From: CALMBW01 sp963779645
GTDB taxonomy: Bacteria > Actinomycetota > CADDZG01 > WHSQ01
DNA: 64,000 nt
Direction of reading: 5' to 3'
Assembly: GCA_963779645.1 (NCBI GenBank)
Contig: CAVZYX010000005.1
Location: forward strand, 868,001-932,000
Part shown: piece by piece, positions 33,416-40,830 of the stretch
Numbering within the stretch: position 1 is the first letter of the stretch
Layout: the number at the start of each line of letters is the position of its first letter
Program-made: the position numbers and the translations under genes
The notes under the pieces: model-generated
Databases searched by the model: none
What the model was told of the DNA's origin: nothing
What the model saw: only the letters and a program-made list of their open reading frames with translations

Positions 33416-34479
33416 TGGCCGAAGCCGAGATCATCCCGATCGAAGGGCGCCGGGCCTCACCTGGCCCTCGCAAAGACAGGGCACCGAAATGTAGAGCGAT
33501 AACCGCCGAAGGCAAGCCCTGCCGGAACAATGCTTCGACCGACGAGGGCTTCTGTCATCTGCACGCGGGGGACGAAGCCTCTAAGGCCGAACATCCCTCA
33601 TCGAAGAAGGAGCGGCGTTCGGCTCGGTCGGAAAAGCCAGCCCGTTCTTCGTCGGGATCGATGGGTTTCGAGGAGTTCATCAGACGTCGGCTCTCAGGCG
33701 ACTACCCGATCGATGACTTCGGTTACGACGAGCAACTCACTCAGGAGGTCCTGCGGCCACTCGTACGCCCCCTCTACGAGAACTACTTCCGCGTGCGAAC
33801 ACTTGGCATAGAACGGATCCCGGACAGTGGAGCCGCGCTCTTGATCTGCAATCATTCCGGAACGATCCCACTCGACGCGGTGATGATGCAGCATGCGGTC
33901 GGCAGTGAACATCCAAAGAACCGCCAGGTGCGCAACGTGGGCGCCGATCTCGTTTGGAGCCTCCCGGTGATAGGCCCTCTCGGTCGGAAGGCAGGCAACG
34001 TCGTCGCGTGCGACGAGGATGCTTACGAACTTGCACGCCGGGGTGAACTGATCGGGGTTTTCCCAGAGGGATACAAGGGTGTGGGCAAGGGTTGGAGCGA
34101 GCGCTACAAGCTCCAACGGTTCGGGCGCGGTGGTTTCATCGAGCTCGCACTTCGAACACGGACACCGATCATCCCCGTAGCGATCGTCGGAGCAGAAGAG
34201 GCGTATCCCATGATCGCCAACCTGAAAGTGATCGCGAAGACGTTCGGCTTCCCTTACTTCCCAGTTACACCGACGTTCCCGCTGCTCGGCCCGCTCGGGA
34301 TGATCCCCCTCCCGTCGCGCTGGATCATCGAGTTCGGCGATCCCATCCCGATGGACGACTATCCGGACGACGCCGCCGATGACGCGATGCTCGTGTTCGA
34401 TCTTTCGGACAGGGTGCGGGACACGATCCAGCAGATGCTCTACGCCAACCTAAGTAAGAGAGGCGGAGCGTTCTTCTAG
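33415..34479 (+). CDS. PlsC-like acyltransferase with N-terminal Cys/His motif
   Basis: The 354-residue protein has a lysophospholipid acyltransferase domain with the catalytic HxxxxD in CNHSGTIPLD near residue 144 and VFPEGYKG near residue 205, and hydrophobic residues towards the C-terminus. The N-terminus carries an extra KCRAITAEGKPC...GFCHLH motif (four Cys/His ligands, residues about 23-46), which resembles small zinc-binding motifs of unrelated proteins, then a basic Ser-rich linker. It starts on the epimerase stop (TGATG overlap). It should acylate a glycerolipid or related acceptor. Confidence 0.86.
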   Translation: MAEAEIIPIEGRRASPGPRKDRAPKCRAITAEGKPCRNNASTDEGFCHLHAGDEASKAEHPSSKKERRSARSEKPARSSSGSMGFEEFIRRRLSGDYPIDDFGYDEQLTQEVLRPLVRPLYENYFRVRTLGIERIPDSGAALLICNHSGTIPLDAVMMQHAVGSEHPKNRQVRNVGADLVWSLPVIGPLGRKAGNVVACDEDAYELARRGELIGVFPEGYKGVGKGWSERYKLQRFGRGGFIELALRTRTPIIPVAIVGAEEAYPMIANLKVIAKTFGFPYFPVTPTFPLLGPLGMIPLPSRWIIEFGDPIPMDDYPDDAADDAMLVFDLSDRVRDTIQQMLYANLSKRGGAFF

Positions 34480-34571
34480 CGGAGGCCGTAGATCCGGAGT
34501 ACCGCGATCGTTCCGGCGATCGCGATCGCGGCCAGCAGAAGGATGATTGCGTAAATCGTGTTTCTTCTCAC
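34476..34571 (-). CDS. 31-residue single-helix membrane peptide
   Basis: A GTG at 34571 opens a 31-residue frame with one strong transmembrane helix (YAIILLLAAIAIAGTIAVLR) between basic ends (MRRNT and IYGLR). It lies 36 bp downstream of the response regulator on the same strand, and its stop overlaps the end of the convergent acyltransferase by 3 bp. TATCCT is 8 bases before the GTG. Such short membrane peptides are easily missed; expression has not been shown, and no family is recognised. Confidence 0.45.
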   Translation of the reverse strand: MRRNTIYAIILLLAAIAIAGTIAVLRIYGLR

Positions 34572-34606
34572 GGTTCAGCAGGATAGGACACCAAGAAAAG
34601 CTTCGA

Positions 34607-34981
34607 TCACCGGCGCAGGCCTTGGCAGAGCTCGGTGATGTGACGCTCTAGCTGATTGAGTCCTTCGACCTTCCCGATCGTTAAAGCGACCCCTGCTTCC
34701 TTAGCCTCGGCCTCGAGTTTTGGGTCGAGATACGCGGTGTAGATGATGATCGGCTGCTGCGGGTTCGCCTCGCGGATGGATCGTGCAGCAGTCAGGCCGT
34801 CCATCCCGGGCATCTTGAAGTCCATGACGATCACGTCTGGATCGGTGGTTGCGGCCAGGTCGATGGCTTCGAGCCCCGAAGCTGCCCTCCCGACAACGTC
34901 GAAGCCATCCAGCTCAAGCATGTCGACGAGCATGTTGAGCACATGCTCGGTGTCGTCCACGACCAGAACCTTCACATCCAT
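34607..34981 (-). CDS. single-domain response regulator
   Basis: The 124-residue protein is a stand-alone CheY-like receiver: the acidic pocket is VLVVDDTEH, the phosphorylation Asp is in DVIVMDFKMPGMDG, the conserved Thr in IIIYTAYL, and the usual Lys in LTIGKVEG. It has no output domain, so it must act by protein contact, for example in a phosphorelay. No histidine kinase is nearby. It sits downstream of the sugar isomerase-like gene with 22 bp between them. Confidence 0.9.
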   Translation of the reverse strand: MDVKVLVVDDTEHVLNMLVDMLELDGFDVVGRAASGLEAIDLAATTDPDVIVMDFKMPGMDGLTAARSIREANPQQPIIIYTAYLDPKLEAEAKEAGVALTIGKVEGLNQLERHITELCQGLRR

Positions 34982-35003
34982 GTCTTCGACATCTCTCCCT
35001 CGT

Positions 35004-35831
35004 TCATCCGCGCGGGAGGCCCTTCGGAACTTTGACTTCGCCCGCCAGCCTCTTCTCTACGTATTCCTTATTCCTCCGGAGCATCTCTACTAACTTTTTC
35101 GGCTCCTCGATATACCTGCGTACCGATAGCTCTAACGAGATCGCTCCAGCGTAGTTACTACGACGCACCTCGGTCAGGAACCTCTCTAGCGGAAGAACGC
35201 CCTGTTCTAGCTCGAGATGACCGTCGCGCCCGTCACCAGCATTGTCCGACAGATGGATGTGAACGAGTTTTGGGGCCAAGATCTCGTACGCTCGAAGGAT
35301 GTCTTGTCGGGCCACAGTGAGGTGGCTCGTATCGATGGCGACATGGTGGCAGGCATCGAACAATGCTTGAGCTTCCAGCCATCGATAGGCCCGTACCCGG
35401 CGTCCTGCCACCCACTTGGGATACATCGTTTCGACGGCTACGGCGATCCCGGTTTCTTCCGTGAAGCCCGCGGCCTCGTTCTTGCACCAAGATGCGAACT
35501 CCCGTTCCCACAGGTAAGGGGGATGGACGATCATCGTTCGAGCGCCGAGGGCCTCGCACATCTCGGCCCCCCGCTTGATCTTGCCGATCGGATCGAGCCC
35601 CCAGACGTTTTTGGTGATCACGAGGAACGGGGCATGGAGCGAGGCGATCTTCAGACCACGTTGCTCGGCCAATTTGGCGGGGATGTCCGGTTTCTGTGTG
35701 ACCGGATCGCGCGTCACCATCAGCTCGATCTCCGTGAAGCCGGCCTCCGCAAGGGCATCCATCGCCTTGGCGAACTCGAAAGCCCAGAAGGGCCCGGTCG
35801 AGCATTGGACGGTGGGGAGAGGTTGCGCCAT
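35004..35831 (-). CDS. sugar phosphate isomerase/epimerase (xylose-isomerase-like TIM barrel)
   Basis: From ATG 35831 the product is 275 residues. AP_endonuc_2-type TIM-barrel signatures are SLHAPFLVITKNVWG near residue 64, ARTMIVHPP near residue 98, VAVETMYPKW near residue 128 and VHIHLSDNAGDGRDGHLELE near residue 191, with metal-binding His, Glu and Asp residues. A related protein is encoded near proC in mycobacteria. The frame is open upstream but with unlikely sequence; ATG 35831 gives the natural start. Substrate is unknown. Confidence 0.85.
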   Translation of the reverse strand: MAQPLPTVQCSTGPFWAFEFAKAMDALAEAGFTEIELMVTRDPVTQKPDIPAKLAEQRGLKIASLHAPFLVITKNVWGLDPIGKIKRGAEMCEALGARTMIVHPPYLWEREFASWCKNEAAGFTEETGIAVAVETMYPKWVAGRRVRAYRWLEAQALFDACHHVAIDTSHLTVARQDILRAYEILAPKLVHIHLSDNAGDGRDGHLELEQGVLPLERFLTEVRRSNYAGAISLELSVRRYIEEPKKLVEMLRRNKEYVEKRLAGEVKVPKGLPRG

Positions 35832-35855
35832 GGGGGCATGGTCCCACAAGCAAGA

Positions 35856-35880
35856 AGCCCCCCGGGCTAGCCGGGGGGCT
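35856..35880. terminator. perfect GC-rich hairpin upstream of the isomerase gene
   Basis: AGCCCCCCGG-GCTAG-CCGGGGGGCT is a perfect 10-bp hairpin. On the minus strand it is followed by TTCTTGCTT and ends 25 bp before the isomerase ATG; on the plus strand only TT follows. It therefore looks like a terminator or attenuator placed in the isomerase leader. Confidence 0.7.
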
Positions 35881-36131
35881 TTCAGCGGAGCCGTAAAGAC
35901 AGGCCGGCTTGGGGCGGGCTGGGAGGCTCGAGACACGACGGGGGTGCGCCGTGTGGTCCTTCGTCCCATCCTTACTGGCTCCACTTTTGGTTTCGGCGCC
36001 TATACGCAACGCTTTAGCCCTTGGCTGGGATTTTCTGGATGTTTCTTCCAGCTCCCTGATTCGAGTAGCAGGGGCTAGCAAGTGCTTGCAGAAGTTTGCA
36101 CTCGTAGGCTGTGTGGTACAGAATGAGAGAG
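35881..36131. other. 251-bp non-coding region between divergent genes
   Basis: No credible coding frame is seen between the hairpin and the acyl-CoA ligase start. The region holds short inverted stretches such as AGTGC...GCACT near 36080-36103 that may be promoter or operator elements. A minus-strand transcript starting here would end at the hairpin at 35856-35880 and would give a leader or small RNA of up to about 250 nt. No tRNA or known riboswitch core was recognised. Confidence 0.5.
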
Positions 36132-37613
36132 ATGAACTTTTCCGATCTCCTCCGGCGTAGCGCCGAACGTGTTGGGTCCAAGACAGCCCTCACGATGGCG
36201 GCTACCGGCGAGGAACTCACCTACGTCGAGCTCGACACGGAGGTCGATCGTGTTGCTGCCGGCCTCCAGACCTTTGGGTTGTCCTCAGGCGACCGTGTGG
36301 CGCTGGCCCTCGGGAACATCCCGCATTTCATCTTTTCCTACCTCGGCGTCCTGCGGGCCGGCGGGGTGGTGGTGCCCCTGAACATCATGCTGACCGCCAA
36401 GGAGATGCAGCGCGTCCTGGCTGATTCCGGCGCCCGCTTCGTGATCGCGGCCCCCCCGTTCGCCGGCACGGCGAAGGAGGCGGCCAAGGGGACCGATGTC
36501 GAAAGACTTATCTCAACCGTGGAGTGGGATGTTTTCCCCATTGGTGGAACACCCGGCCCTGTCGAGACGGTCCCTGATGATCTTGCGGTGCTGGCGTACA
36601 CGTCTGGCACGACCGGTCAGCCCAAAGGGGCGATGTTGAGTCACGGGAATCTGCTCGCGAACCTCGATCAGCAGATGCAGGTCCCTGAAGGCGCAGTCAC
36701 CGAGGATGACGTGCTGTTCCTGACGCTTCCCTTCTTCCATATCTTCGGCCTCAACGTTCCACTGGGACTGTTGATCTTGAACGGCGCATCGGGCGTGTTG
36801 GTCGAACGATTCGAACCCGTCGAAGCGCTGCGGTTGATCGCTCAGTACCGAACCTCGGTGCTGTTCGGCGCTCCACCTATGTACACCGCGTGGGTGAACA
36901 CCCCCGGCGGCGATCAGTACGACCTGTCGAGTGTCCGGTTGGCCGTATCGGGCGCCGCGCCACTTCCCGACGAGGTTCTTAGAAGCTTCAAGGACACATT
37001 CGGTGTCCAGATCTACGAGGGCTATGGGATGACCGAGACCGCCCCAACGCTGACAACGAATCGGATGACGGAGGAGCCGCGTGTCGGGTCCGTCGGTCGT
37101 CCGCTTCCAGGAGTCGAGTTGCGGATCCTCAACGAGGAAGGTCAGGACGTCGAGTTCGGCGATCCCGGTGAGATCATCGTGCGCGGCCCCAACGTATTCA
37201 AGGGGTACTGGAAGCGCGATGAAGAGAGTGCCAAGTCGTTCACCGATGGTTGGTTCCGCACCGGCGACATCGGGGTGCGTGACGAAGATGGATATATCTA
37301 TCTCGTCGATCGGAAACGAGACCTCATCATCGTGTCGGGATTCAACGTTTTCCCCTCCGAGGTCGAAGCCGCGCTGGTCGAGAATCCGATCATCGCGGAG
37401 GCGGCCGTCATCGGCGAGAAGCACCCCTACACGGGTGAGGCTGTGAAGGCTTATGTCGTCTTGAACGAGGGTGAGACCGCCACCGAAGCTGAGTTGATCG
37501 CCGATGTTGAGTCTCGTCTCGCTAGGTTCAAGTGCCCCCACGCGATCCAGATCGTCGAGACCTTGCCGCATCTGTTGACCGGAAAAGTGTTGAGGCGCGC
37601 TCTCCGCACCTGA
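36132..37613 (+). CDS. AMP-forming acyl-CoA synthetase
   Basis: The 493-residue adenylate-forming enzyme activates a carboxylic acid with ATP and CoA. Core motifs: LAYTSGTTGQPKGAMLSHGN (A3) near residue 157, YEGYGMTETAPT (A5) near residue 296, GWFRTGDIG (A7) near residue 375, DRKRDLIIVSGFNVFPSEVE (A8), and the acyl-adenylation Lys near the end in LTGKVLRRAL. ATG 36132 gives a family-typical start; in-frame ATGs at 36123 and 36111 also exist. Its 3' end overlaps the convergent Crp-family gene by 86 bp. Fatty or aromatic acid is likely, but the chain length is not determinable. Confidence 0.91.
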   Translation: MNFSDLLRRSAERVGSKTALTMAATGEELTYVELDTEVDRVAAGLQTFGLSSGDRVALALGNIPHFIFSYLGVLRAGGVVVPLNIMLTAKEMQRVLADSGARFVIAAPPFAGTAKEAAKGTDVERLISTVEWDVFPIGGTPGPVETVPDDLAVLAYTSGTTGQPKGAMLSHGNLLANLDQQMQVPEGAVTEDDVLFLTLPFFHIFGLNVPLGLLILNGASGVLVERFEPVEALRLIAQYRTSVLFGAPPMYTAWVNTPGGDQYDLSSVRLAVSGAAPLPDEVLRSFKDTFGVQIYEGYGMTETAPTLTTNRMTEEPRVGSVGRPLPGVELRILNEEGQDVEFGDPGEIIVRGPNVFKGYWKRDEESAKSFTDGWFRTGDIGVRDEDGYIYLVDRKRDLIIVSGFNVFPSEVEAALVENPIIAEAAVIGEKHPYTGEAVKAYVVLNEGETATEAELIADVESRLARFKCPHAIQIVETLPHLLTGKVLRRALRT

Positions 37614-38274
37614 GTCGCTCGAGAAGATCAGGGCGGACGATCGTCATCTGACGGTCTTGGTAGTCGAGAACCTCCATCGAACGCAGCTTTCTGAGGAACT
37701 TGCAGGCGGTCTCACGCGATACACCGGCGAGACTCCCGAACTCCCGCTGCCCGAGAGGCAACTCGAACTCGATGGTGTGATCTTTCATCTTGCCCCTGGC
37801 ATGTGCGATGTCGGACAGGTGAGCTGCTAAGCGTGCCGTGGTCTTTGATTCCGATCGTTCTCGAGCGTTGATGATGGCAGCGTGATGCCGTTCGGCATAG
37901 AGACGCGCTAGTCGTAGAGATGCCGATGCGTTCTCGACCAGGGCATTCCTGAAAGTGACAGGGTTAAGGAAGAGGATCTCGCTCGGGACGGTCACGACCG
38001 CGTCGAGAAGTCGTGTCTCGATCTCGAACAAGGCTTCTTCCCCGAACAGGTCGCCATCGGCAGCTAGCCCAACGATGATCTCGGCCCCTCGATCGTTGCC
38101 GTGCAAGAGCTTTACGACGCCATCGGAGACCAGGCCGATCCAACCGCGACTCTCTCCGGCGGAATAGATCAGATGGCCGGGAGCCAGCGACCGGGTTACG
38201 GCGCGAGCTAGCAGCTCGGAACGCCGGCGACGTGGGAGCGCGGCGATAACGGGGTTGCGGAGCATGGAGCGCAC
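37528..38274 (-). CDS. Crp/Fnr-family transcriptional regulator
   Basis: The 248-residue protein has an N-terminal cyclic-nucleotide-binding fold (residues about 25-120, with GDLFGEEALFE near residue 74) and a C-terminal winged helix (LGQREFGSLAGVSRETACKF near residue 175). No Cys cluster of FNR type is seen, so it is more Crp-like. The last 30 residues are Arg/Ser-rich and lie within the 86-bp overlap with the convergent ligase, so they may be dispensable. Ligand and targets are unknown. Confidence 0.88.
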   Translation of the reverse strand: MRSMLRNPVIAALPRRRRSELLARAVTRSLAPGHLIYSAGESRGWIGLVSDGVVKLLHGNDRGAEIIVGLAADGDLFGEEALFEIETRLLDAVVTVPSEILFLNPVTFRNALVENASASLRLARLYAERHHAAIINARERSESKTTARLAAHLSDIAHARGKMKDHTIEFELPLGQREFGSLAGVSRETACKFLRKLRSMEVLDYQDRQMTIVRPDLLERLRCGERASTLFRSTDAARSRRSGSRGGT

Positions 38275-38380
38275 GATGCTGAACCTTCCCGCGGCTCCGG
38301 AAGTTTGCGGTCGCTAACAGATTATTTCCAAGGTCAAGAAAACCGTCAGGGTTGTTCCCGGGCCACGCGAAGATTGGGCT

Positions 38381-38917
38381 GTGAGCGATGCCGTTGCCCC
38401 CCGCCGTAGCCGTTGGTTGCGGTTCCTTTGGTTCCTTGCCCCCGCCGTGGTGTTCGTCGGGATCCTTACGGCCGCTCTGCTCAATGACGCTGGGGTTCCC
38501 GTCCCAGGTGATCCGGCCCCCGCTTTCGATGCCGCTCTGATAACAGGCGATGGTTCACTCGCTCTGGCCGAGTTGGAGGGCGACCCCGTTGTGCTCAACT
38601 TCTGGGCTTCTTGGTGCGAGCCATGCGAGGCCGAGGCCCCCATCCTCAAGCGCGTCCACGAGCGTTTTGGAGACAGCGTCGTTTTCCTTGGCATCAACGC
38701 AAAAGACGCGCGGGACGACGCCCTGGCCAAGTACGAAGAATGGGACTGGGGTTTCGCGAGCGTTCGTGATGAGGACGGCTCGATCTACTCCGATTACGCG
38801 CTCACCGGACAACCCGAGACGTTCATCCTCGACTCCGAGGGCGTGATCGTCGAACACATCCTTGGCGAACTTGACGAGGCAACCTTGACGCTCATCCTCG
38901 AAGGACTCGTGAGTTAG
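38381..38917 (+). CDS. TlpA/ResA-type thiol-disulfide oxidoreductase
   Basis: The 178-residue protein has a basic N-terminus, one signal/anchor helix (FLWFLAPAVVFVGILTAALL), and an extracytoplasmic thioredoxin fold with the redox motif WASWCEPCEAEAPIL near residue 85 and cis-Pro in LTGQPETFIL. It should keep apocytochrome c or other exported proteins reduced. It is followed by ccdA two bases later, the standard electron donor. A GTG start is assumed. Confidence 0.9.
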   Translation: MSDAVAPRRSRWLRFLWFLAPAVVFVGILTAALLNDAGVPVPGDPAPAFDAALITGDGSLALAELEGDPVVLNFWASWCEPCEAEAPILKRVHERFGDSVVFLGINAKDARDDALAKYEEWDWGFASVRDEDGSIYSDYALTGQPETFILDSEGVIVEHILGELDEATLTLILEGLVS

Positions 38918-38919
38918 CC

Positions 38920-39651
38920 GTGGGCGGCGTTTCGATACCACTCGCCTTCTTCGCCGGACTCGTGTCGTTCCTGTCCCCGTGCGTCTTGCCGTTGGTCCCC
39001 GGCTATCTGTCGTACATGTCGGGGATGACCGTTGGCGACGAAGGTGAGGCGAAAGCACGTCATACCTTCGGGGTCGCCGCCGCGTTCGTTGGGGGATTCA
39101 CTGTCGTCTTCGTCGCTTTCGGAGTGAGCGCCACAGTGCTCGGCAGCTTCCTTCTACAGAACAAAGAGACGTTGGCGCGCATCGGTGGTGTCTTCATCAT
39201 CTTGATGGGGCTGATCTTCATGGGAGCCATCAAGATCCCGTGGCTATACAGGGAAGCCCGCTTCCACCCCACACCGGGCGCAGGAGCGTGGGGGAGCTTC
39301 GTTCTGGGGGGAGCCTTCGCTTTCGGCTGGTCCCCGTGCATCGGGGCAACCCTCGGCGCGGTGCTAACCATGGCCGCCGGACGAGCCGAGACCGGCGGTG
39401 TGTGGCAGGGGGCGGTTCTCCTTGCCGTTTATTCACTCGGTCTTGGGATCCCGTTCCTCCTCGCCGGGGTGGGCGTGTCGCGGCTCACCTCCGTCTTGGG
39501 GTGGCTGCGCCGTCACATCCGTACGGTGAATGTCGTCAGTGGCGTGATGCTAGTGATCGTCGGCGTGTTGTTCGTAACGAACCAGGTGTTCCACATCTCG
39601 ATCTGGCTCCAACGAAACGTCCCGGCTCTCGAATCCCTCTGGACCCTCTGA
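38920..39651 (+). CDS. ccdA: CcdA/DsbD-family membrane thiol transporter
   Basis: The 243-residue membrane protein has six helices. The family Cys are at FLSPCVLPLVPGYLSYMSG near residue 20 and FGWSPCIGATLGA near residue 133, each followed by Pro-rich turns. It moves reducing equivalents from cytosolic thioredoxin to exported TlpA/ResA-type proteins. It starts at GTG 2 bases after the TlpA stop and is part of that operon; the same pair precedes cytochrome c genes in many Actinobacteria. Confidence 0.92.
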   Translation: MGGVSIPLAFFAGLVSFLSPCVLPLVPGYLSYMSGMTVGDEGEAKARHTFGVAAAFVGGFTVVFVAFGVSATVLGSFLLQNKETLARIGGVFIILMGLIFMGAIKIPWLYREARFHPTPGAGAWGSFVLGGAFAFGWSPCIGATLGAVLTMAAGRAETGGVWQGAVLLAVYSLGLGIPFLLAGVGVSRLTSVLGWLRRHIRTVNVVSGVMLVIVGVLFVTNQVFHISIWLQRNVPALESLWTL

Positions 39652-39727
39652 CATCCGACCCTTGACCCCGTTGCTCACCAAGGAAAAGACTGACCGGTGT
39701 TGCAACCGATCTAGGAAGCGAGGGTCA

Positions 39728-39997
39728 ATGAAGCGTTCGATCATCCTGACCTTGATGCTGTTGGCGAGTTGCTCATCTGGAGAGGTCTTCGGAGAGGAGG
39801 ACCAACGCGCTTTCCTCGCTGGCTGCGTTGAGGGTGGCGGCACGGAGGAACTGTGTGAGTGCATGGTGGATGAGATTCAAGAGCGATTGACCGACGACGA
39901 ACTAAAGGAGCTCGCGGACTCGGAACCGGAGGACCTTCAAACCAACCCGCGTTTCCTAGAGGCCGTGCGGGCCTGCGTCGAGAGCACGGACCAGTAA
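39728..39997 (+). CDS. small lipoprotein of unknown function
   Basis: Starting at ATG 39728 the 89-residue product has a short signal ending in LLASC, a lipobox, then an acidic Glu/Asp-rich domain with four further Cys (GCVEGGG, LCECMV and RACVES), suggesting disulfides. No family is recognised. It lies 77 bp after ccdA. It is followed by a small hairpin (CCCCTC-TTGGGT-GAGGGG, 39998-40015), possibly a terminator although no T-run follows. Confidence 0.7.
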   Translation: MKRSIILTLMLLASCSSGEVFGEEDQRAFLAGCVEGGGTEELCECMVDEIQERLTDDELKELADSEPEDLQTNPRFLEAVRACVESTDQ

Positions 39998-40088
39998 CCC
40001 CTCTTGGGTGAGGGGCACAAATGCACACACACCGGGCTGTGGGCTGACTACAGAACGCGAAAGAGCAGGTAACGGGGCCTTTCTGACT

Positions 40089-40106
40089 TTGTGACCGCCT
40101 TCACAA
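40089..40106 (+). promoter_or_regulatory. Rex operator upstream of rex-hemACDBL
   Basis: TTGTGACCGCCTTCACAA matches the Rex operator pattern TTGTGAA-N4-TTCACAA at 17 of 18 bases. It lies immediately upstream of a TAGACT -10 box (40114-40119), and the -10 box is 7 bases before the rex ATG. Binding here would repress its own operon, as described for rex-hemACD in Streptomyces, until NADH releases it. Confidence 0.85.
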
Positions 40107-40126
40107 AGCGGTTTAGACTGCCCGTG

Positions 40127-40810
40127 ATGCGTAACCGACCGATCCCCGAAGCCACCGTCGCCAGGCTCCCCATCTACCTCCGCTCCCTCTTGGAGCTCGC
40201 CGAGGGCCGGGGCGAGATGACGGTGTCTTCCGAGGACCTCGCCCGCATGGCCGGGGTGAACGCAGCCAAGGTTCGTAAAGACCTCTCCTACCTCGGCTCC
40301 TACGGGACTCGAGGCGTCGGTTACGACGTCGAGTATCTGCTCTACCAGATCACCCGTGAGCTCGGCCTCACCCAGGACTGGCCCGCAGCGATCGTTGGTA
40401 TCGGAAACCTCGGACGAGCGCTCGCTTCCTACCGTGGGTTCGGTGAACGAGGCTTCACGATCAAAGCCCTATTCGATATCGATGACAGCGTGGTTGGTTC
40501 TGAGATAGATGGGCTGACCGTCCAGCACCTCGATGAGCTGAAGACCGTCGTCAACGACGAGGACATCTCGATCGGGATCCTCACGACGCCCCCCGGAACC
40601 GCGGCCCAAGAGGCTGCAGACCGTTTCGTGGATGCGGGCGTTAAGTCCATCCTCAACTTCGCACCGGGTGTTGTGAATGTTCCTCCAGATGTGAATCTTC
40701 GAAAAGTGGACCTTTCGATCGAACTGCAGATCCTTGCCTTCTACCAGCAGCGCACCCAGGCGATCGCGGCGGCTCGTGAAGCCAACCGTCGTCTCGGCGG
40801 CGGTCGGTAG
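40127..40810 (+). CDS. rex: redox-sensing repressor Rex
   Basis: From ATG 40127 the protein has 227 residues: a winged helix (VSSEDLARMAGVNAAKVRKD, recognition helix with LSYLGSYGTRGVGY) and a Rossmann NADH-binding domain (IVGIGNLGRALASY near residue 91), ending with the domain-swapped helix IELQILAFYQQR. Rex represses respiratory and fermentative genes when NAD is high relative to NADH. In-frame codons upstream would run into the operator, so 40127 is preferred and the mRNA is leaderless. It heads the heme operon, with hemA 20 bp downstream. Confidence 0.94.
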   Translation: MRNRPIPEATVARLPIYLRSLLELAEGRGEMTVSSEDLARMAGVNAAKVRKDLSYLGSYGTRGVGYDVEYLLYQITRELGLTQDWPAAIVGIGNLGRALASYRGFGERGFTIKALFDIDDSVVGSEIDGLTVQHLDELKTVVNDEDISIGILTTPPGTAAQEAADRFVDAGVKSILNFAPGVVNVPPDVNLRKVDLSIELQILAFYQQRTQAIAAAREANRRLGGGR

Positions 40811-40830
40811 GAGCGAGTAGTTTGGAGCCG

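Noticed and set aside
36513..37571. A 352-codon frame antisense to the acyl-CoA ligase
   Set aside because: The plus strand carries all adenylation motifs; the antisense sequence has none.
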